Source: Oryzicola mucosus (GTDB lineage Bacteria; Pseudomonadota; Alphaproteobacteria; Rhizobiales; Rhizobiaceae). From it: a stretch of 64,000 nucleotides of DNA. The position numbers were made by a program, and so were the translations under genes. This document shows positions 60,670 to 64,000 of the stretch, piece by piece. Every line of letters begins with the position of its first letter. Within the stretch, counting starts at the first letter, position 1. The stretch spans positions 1,194,501 through 1,258,500 of the forward strand of contig NZ_JACVVX010000001.1 of the NCBI RefSeq assembly GCF_014534685.1, in the 5' to 3' direction. The notes under the pieces were generated by a model that saw nothing but the letters and a program-made list of their open reading frames with translations, searched no databases and was not told the origin of the DNA.

Positions 60670-60698
60670 CGCCCTGTCCCGGCTTTCGGGGCAGGGCG
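60670..60698 (+). promoter_or_regulatory. Intercistronic hairpin after the binding-protein gene
   Basis: CGCCCTGTCCC (60670-60680), loop GGCTTTC, GGGGCAGGGCG (60688-60698), 11 bp with one T-G pair and no T-run. Such stems stabilise upstream mRNA and keep binding protein in excess over permeases. Confidence 0.6.
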
Positions 60699-60726
60699 TT
60701 CCCCTCCAATTGGCCGAGGCTGCCCG

Positions 60727-61626
60727 ATGAGTACAGCACCGACCGGAAGACCCAACCGCCTGTTCCGAAACCTGAACGCCAAGGTCGCCTCGATCCCGAT
60801 GATCCTGACGGCGGTGGTGATTTTCGTCGGCGGTACGGCGTGGACCGTGGTCTATTCCTTCACCAATTCGCGGCTCCTGCCGCGCCTCAATTTCGTAGGT
60901 CTCGAACAATATGAACGGCTTTGGGCCGCGCCGCGCTGGCAGATTGCGGTCGAGAACCTTTTGATCTACGGCATCCTGTCGCTGATCTTTTCGCTGGTGA
61001 TCGGCTTCGTGCTGGCCGCTCTGCTCGACCAGAAAATCCGCTTCGAAAACACCTTTCGCAGCATTCTGCTCTATCCCTTTGCGCTGTCCTTCATCGTCAC
61101 CGGACTGGTCTGGCAGTGGATCCTCAACCCGGATTTCGGCGTGCAGAATGTCGTGCGCTCGCTTGGCTGGGAGAGTTTCGTATTCGATCCGCTCTACAAT
61201 CCAAGCCTCGTCATCTACGGCATCCTCATCGCCGGCCTATGGCAAGGCACAGGGCTGATCATGTGCTTGATGCTTGCTGGATTGCGCGGCATCGACGAAG
61301 ACATCTGGAAGGCCGCCCGCGTCGACGGCATTCCGATGTGGAAGACCTATCTGTTCATCGTCATCCCGATGATGCGGCCTGTCTTCGTCACGACGCTCGT
61401 CATTCTCGCCTCCGGCATCGTCCGCGTCTACGACCTCGTCGTCGCCCAGACCAGCGGCGGACCGGGGATCTCGTCGGAAGTTCCGGCCAAATATGTCTAC
61501 GACTACATGTTCCTCGCCCAGAACCTCGGGCAGGGCTTCGCGGCCTCCTCTATGATGCTGCTGACCGTGATCGTCATTGTCGTGCCGTGGGCCTATCTCG
61601 AATTCGGAGGGCGCCGCCGTGCATGA
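60727..61626 (+). CDS. Sugar ABC transporter permease 1 (MalF-like)
   Basis: 299 residues with six hydrophobic helices. The EAA coupling loop is LRGIDEDIWKAARVDGIPMWKTYLFIVIPMM. It pairs with the following permease to form the inner-membrane channel. GAGG 7 bases before the ATG at 60727 (MSTAPTGRP). Its end overlaps the next gene by 8 bases. Confidence 0.94.
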   Translation: MSTAPTGRPNRLFRNLNAKVASIPMILTAVVIFVGGTAWTVVYSFTNSRLLPRLNFVGLEQYERLWAAPRWQIAVENLLIYGILSLIFSLVIGFVLAALLDQKIRFENTFRSILLYPFALSFIVTGLVWQWILNPDFGVQNVVRSLGWESFVFDPLYNPSLVIYGILIAGLWQGTGLIMCLMLAGLRGIDEDIWKAARVDGIPMWKTYLFIVIPMMRPVFVTTLVILASGIVRVYDLVVAQTSGGPGISSEVPAKYVYDYMFLAQNLGQGFAASSMMLLTVIVIVVPWAYLEFGGRRRA

Positions 61627-62545
61627 CCGTGTAGCGCTTTCCGCCATTCCCGCAGCCCGTATTGAGGCCGGCCCGCAAGGTCCCAAGCCGCGCCACGCCT
61701 TCTCGCGCCGCAACATCTTTATCTACGGCACGCTGATCGTCGTCTCGCTCTACTATCTCCTGCCGCTCTACGTGATGGTGGTGACGTCGCTCAAGGGCAT
61801 GCCGGAAATCCGGCTGGGCAACATCTTTGCTCCGCCGATGGAAATTACCTTCGAACCCTGGGCGAAAGCCTGGGCGACCGCCTGCACCGGGCTCAATTGC
61901 GATGGGCTGTCGCGGGGCTTCTGGAATTCGGTGCGGATCACCGTTCCATCGGTGATCATCTCCATCGTGATCGCCTCGGTCAACGGCTACGCGCTCGCCA
62001 ACTGGCGCTTCAAGGGCGCGGACGTGTTCTTCACCATCCTCATCGTCGGCGCCTTCATCCCCTATCAGGTGATGATTTACCCGATCGTCATCGTGCTGCG
62101 GGAGATCGGCCTTTATGGCAGCCTGAGCGGCCTGGTGATCGTGCATTCGATCTTCGGCATGCCGATCCTGACGCTCCTGTTCCGCAACTACTTCGCCTCG
62201 ATGCCCGAAGAGCTGTTCAAGGCCGCCCGGGTCGACGGCGCCGGCTTCTGGGGCATCTATTTCAGGATCATGCTGCCGATGTCGCTGCCCATCTTCGTGG
62301 TCGCCATCATCCTGCAGATCACCGGCATCTGGAACGACTTCCTGTTCGGCGTGATCTACACTCGGCCGGAATCCTACCCGATGACCGTGCAGCTCAACAA
62401 CATCGTCAATTCGATGCAGGGGGTGAAGGAATACAACGTCAACATGGCTGCCACCATCCTGACCGGGCTGGTGCCGCTGTTCGTCTATTTCGTCTCCGGA
62501 AAACTCTTCGTGCGCGGCATCGCCGCCGGCGCGGTCAAGGGGTAG
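61619..62545 (+). CDS. Sugar ABC transporter permease 2 (MalG-like)
   Basis: 308 residues from a GTG start at 61619, chosen for GGAGG 8 bases upstream. Six helices; the EAA loop is MPEELFKAARVDGAGFWGIYFRIMLPMS, followed by the MalG-type C terminus with KLFVRGIAAGAVKG. A Cys pair in the periplasmic loop (CTGLNC) is notable and may form a disulfide. Coupled to permease 1. Confidence 0.94.
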   Translation: MHDRVALSAIPAARIEAGPQGPKPRHAFSRRNIFIYGTLIVVSLYYLLPLYVMVVTSLKGMPEIRLGNIFAPPMEITFEPWAKAWATACTGLNCDGLSRGFWNSVRITVPSVIISIVIASVNGYALANWRFKGADVFFTILIVGAFIPYQVMIYPIVIVLREIGLYGSLSGLVIVHSIFGMPILTLLFRNYFASMPEELFKAARVDGAGFWGIYFRIMLPMSLPIFVVAIILQITGIWNDFLFGVIYTRPESYPMTVQLNNIVNSMQGVKEYNVNMAATILTGLVPLFVYFVSGKLFVRGIAAGAVKG

Positions 62546-62555
62546 GGCCTCACTT

Positions 62556-63644
62556 ATGAACACCAGCGTTTCGGTCAAAGACCTTTCCCTCGCCTTCGGC
62601 ACCGTCTCGGTGCTGCAGGACATGAACCTCGATATTGGCGATGGCGAGTTCCTCGTGCTGCTGGGACCGTCCGGCTGCGGCAAGTCGACCCTGCTCAACT
62701 GCATCGCTGGCCTCATCGACGTCAGCAGCGGCCAGATCTTCATCAACGGCCGCAACGTAACCTGGGAAGAGCCCAAGGATCGCGGCATCGGCATGGTGTT
62801 CCAGTCCTATGCGCTCTACCCGCAGATGACGGTGGAGAAGAATCTGTCGTTCGGCCTGCGCGTCGCCGGCATGCCCAAGCCGCAGATTGCCGAACGCGTC
62901 ACCCGCGCGTCCGAGATTCTGCAGATCGGAGCGCTGCTGCAGCGCAAGCCGGCAGCCCTTTCCGGCGGCCAGCGTCAGCGCGTGGCGATCGGACGGGCGT
63001 TGGTGCGCGATGCCGAGGTGTTTTTGTTCGACGAGCCTTTGTCCAACCTCGACGCCAAGCTGCGGTCCGAACTGCGTGTCGAGATCAAGCGGCTGCACCA
63101 GAAGCTCGGCAATACCATGATCTACGTCACCCACGACCAGATCGAGGCGATGACGCTGGCCGACCGCATCGCGGTGATGAAGGGTGGCGTCATCCAGCAA
63201 CTCGACGCGCCGCAGCAGATCTACAACCGGCCGGTCAATCGCTTCGTCGCCGGCTTTCTCGGCTCCCCCGGTATGAATTTCCTGGAAGGACAGGTAGAGG
63301 CCGGTGGGGACGCTCCCGATTTCGTCGCCAGGAATGTCCGGATACCGCTCAAGGGCTACGGGTTCGGCATTAAGGGCGCCTATACCGGCCCGGCGACTTT
63401 GGGCATCCGCCCCGAGCATATCGGCGTCAACACCGGCTCCGGCTGGCCGTTTTCGGCCGCCGTGGAGGTTGAGGTCGTCGAGCCGATGGGCTCCGACACG
63501 CTGGTCTGGGCTCGGCTGGGTGGCCAGAACATCACCATGCTGGTTTCCTCCGAGCGCAGCCCTCGCGTCGGCGAAATGGTGACGATCGGCTTCGACCCGA
63601 TGCGTGCCTCGCTGTTCGACGGCGCCAATGGCGACCGCCTCTGA
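62556..63644 (+). CDS. Sugar ABC transporter ATPase (UgpC/MalK-like)
   Basis: 362 residues. Walker A GPSGCGKST (37-45), signature LSGGQRQRVAIGRAL, Walker B VFLFDEPLSNLDAKLR, and a C-terminal TOBE regulatory domain (about 240-360) with LGIRPEHIGV. It is the MalK/UgpC type used by carbohydrate importers. Ten bases separate it from the permease gene. Confidence 0.95.
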   Translation: MNTSVSVKDLSLAFGTVSVLQDMNLDIGDGEFLVLLGPSGCGKSTLLNCIAGLIDVSSGQIFINGRNVTWEEPKDRGIGMVFQSYALYPQMTVEKNLSFGLRVAGMPKPQIAERVTRASEILQIGALLQRKPAALSGGQRQRVAIGRALVRDAEVFLFDEPLSNLDAKLRSELRVEIKRLHQKLGNTMIYVTHDQIEAMTLADRIAVMKGGVIQQLDAPQQIYNRPVNRFVAGFLGSPGMNFLEGQVEAGGDAPDFVARNVRIPLKGYGFGIKGAYTGPATLGIRPEHIGVNTGSGWPFSAAVEVEVVEPMGSDTLVWARLGGQNITMLVSSERSPRVGEMVTIGFDPMRASLFDGANGDRL

Positions 63645-63671
63645 TCGATATCTCAACTGAAACGGAACACG

Positions 63672-64000
63672 ATGATGACGGACTGGTCCTTCCAACTTTA
63701 CAGTGCCCGCAACTTCCTGCCCTGGGATGGTATCCTCAAGTCCATCGCCGAGGCCGGCTACACACAGGTCGAGGGTTATGGCGGGGTGTATGAAGATCCC
63801 AACGCGCTCCGCGCGCAGCTCGACGCTGCCGGCCTGACGATGCCGAGCGGGCACTTCTCCGTCGATATCCTGGAAAACCGCTTCGATGAAGCCGTCGACA
63901 TTGCCTCGACCCTCGGCGTCAGGCTGATGGTCTGTCCCTATCTCAACCCCGCCGACCGCCCCACCGATGCGGAGGGGTACAGCGCCTTCGGCCGGCGACT
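63672..64000 (+). CDS. Sugar phosphate isomerase/epimerase, N-terminal fragment
   Basis: 109 codons are visible before the window ends. The start MMTDWSFQLYSARNFLPWDG and the strands YTQVEGYGGVY and GHFSVDILE match the xylose-isomerase-like TIM-barrel family that acts on sugars or inositols. It is 27 bases behind the ATPase, so it is a catabolic partner of the importer. The catalytic residues are mostly beyond the edge. Confidence 0.85.
   Translation, partial: MMTDWSFQLYSARNFLPWDGILKSIAEAGYTQVEGYGGVYEDPNALRAQLDAAGLTMPSGHFSVDILENRFDEAVDIASTLGVRLMVCPYLNPADRPTDAEGYSAFGRR

Overview
The window is a stretch of high-G+C alphaproteobacterial chromosome, most likely Hyphomicrobiales (Rhizobiales) and probably near Mesorhizobium/Aminobacter (Phyllobacteriaceae). 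The reasons are the gene order rplU-rpmA-GNAT-obgE-proB-proA-nadD-rsfS-rlmH-envC-ctpA-rppH, a trans-4-hydroxyproline operon, several solute-binding-protein ABC importers, a two-carboxyl-domain pyruvate carboxylase and a GC-rich palindromic intergenic mosaic. The assignment is inference from gene content. Coding density is high. I see no prophage, transposase, integrase or CRISPR array, so this is mainly core chromosome with a few catabolic and transport modules.

Layout. 1-9126: the start of a TauE/SafE-type exporter, a diverged ThiE-like protein with a Sel1-repeat protein, efp, suhB-like, a hemolysin III/TrhA-like membrane protein, a MotA/TolQ/ExbB channel protein paired with an OmpA/MotB-like protein, a small lipoprotein, a DUF1304 membrane protein and an M32 carboxypeptidase. 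9169-12463: leuS-lptE on the minus strand. 12616-17882: a YggS-type PLP protein, then a minus-strand run (flavoprotein, GFA protein, hydroxypyruvate-isomerase-like protein, DrrAB-like ABC exporter). tRNA-Ser(CGA) lies at 18192-18281. 18647-28883: the translation, proline, NAD and cell-envelope run from rplU to rppH.

28920-35935: a LysR regulator divergent from mmsA, then a GntR regulator divergent from a hydroxyproline catabolic operon (DapA-family deaminase, GNAT, FAD dehydrogenase, 4-hydroxyproline epimerase). 36262-42191: a complete branched-chain amino-acid importer (livH, livM, livG, livF, a small membrane protein, binding protein). 42389-45847: pyruvate carboxylase. 46146-48805: an SH3-domain envelope protein, an MFS transporter and a 52-residue membrane peptide. 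48927-53280: an RND efflux pump and its adaptor, preceded by a perfect 16-bp palindrome. 53647-57847: ispG, a lytic transglycosylase, a polyprenyl synthase, mtgA and rpmF. 57984-64000: a LacI regulator divergent from a sugar ABC importer with a TIM-barrel isomerase cut by the window end. Two identical 13-bp operator-like sites lie in that divergent gap.

Functionally the window links amino-acid uptake and breakdown (liv, hydroxyproline, mmsA) to anaplerosis (pyc), and collects several peptidoglycan and envelope genes (EnvC-like, CtpA, MtgA, SLT, the OmpA/TolQ pair, LptE). Nothing here is clearly a new multi-gene system. The best leads are the TolQ/OmpA pair, the unusual LivG tail with its linked small membrane protein, the GNAT inside the hydroxyproline operon, and several palindromic regulatory sites.
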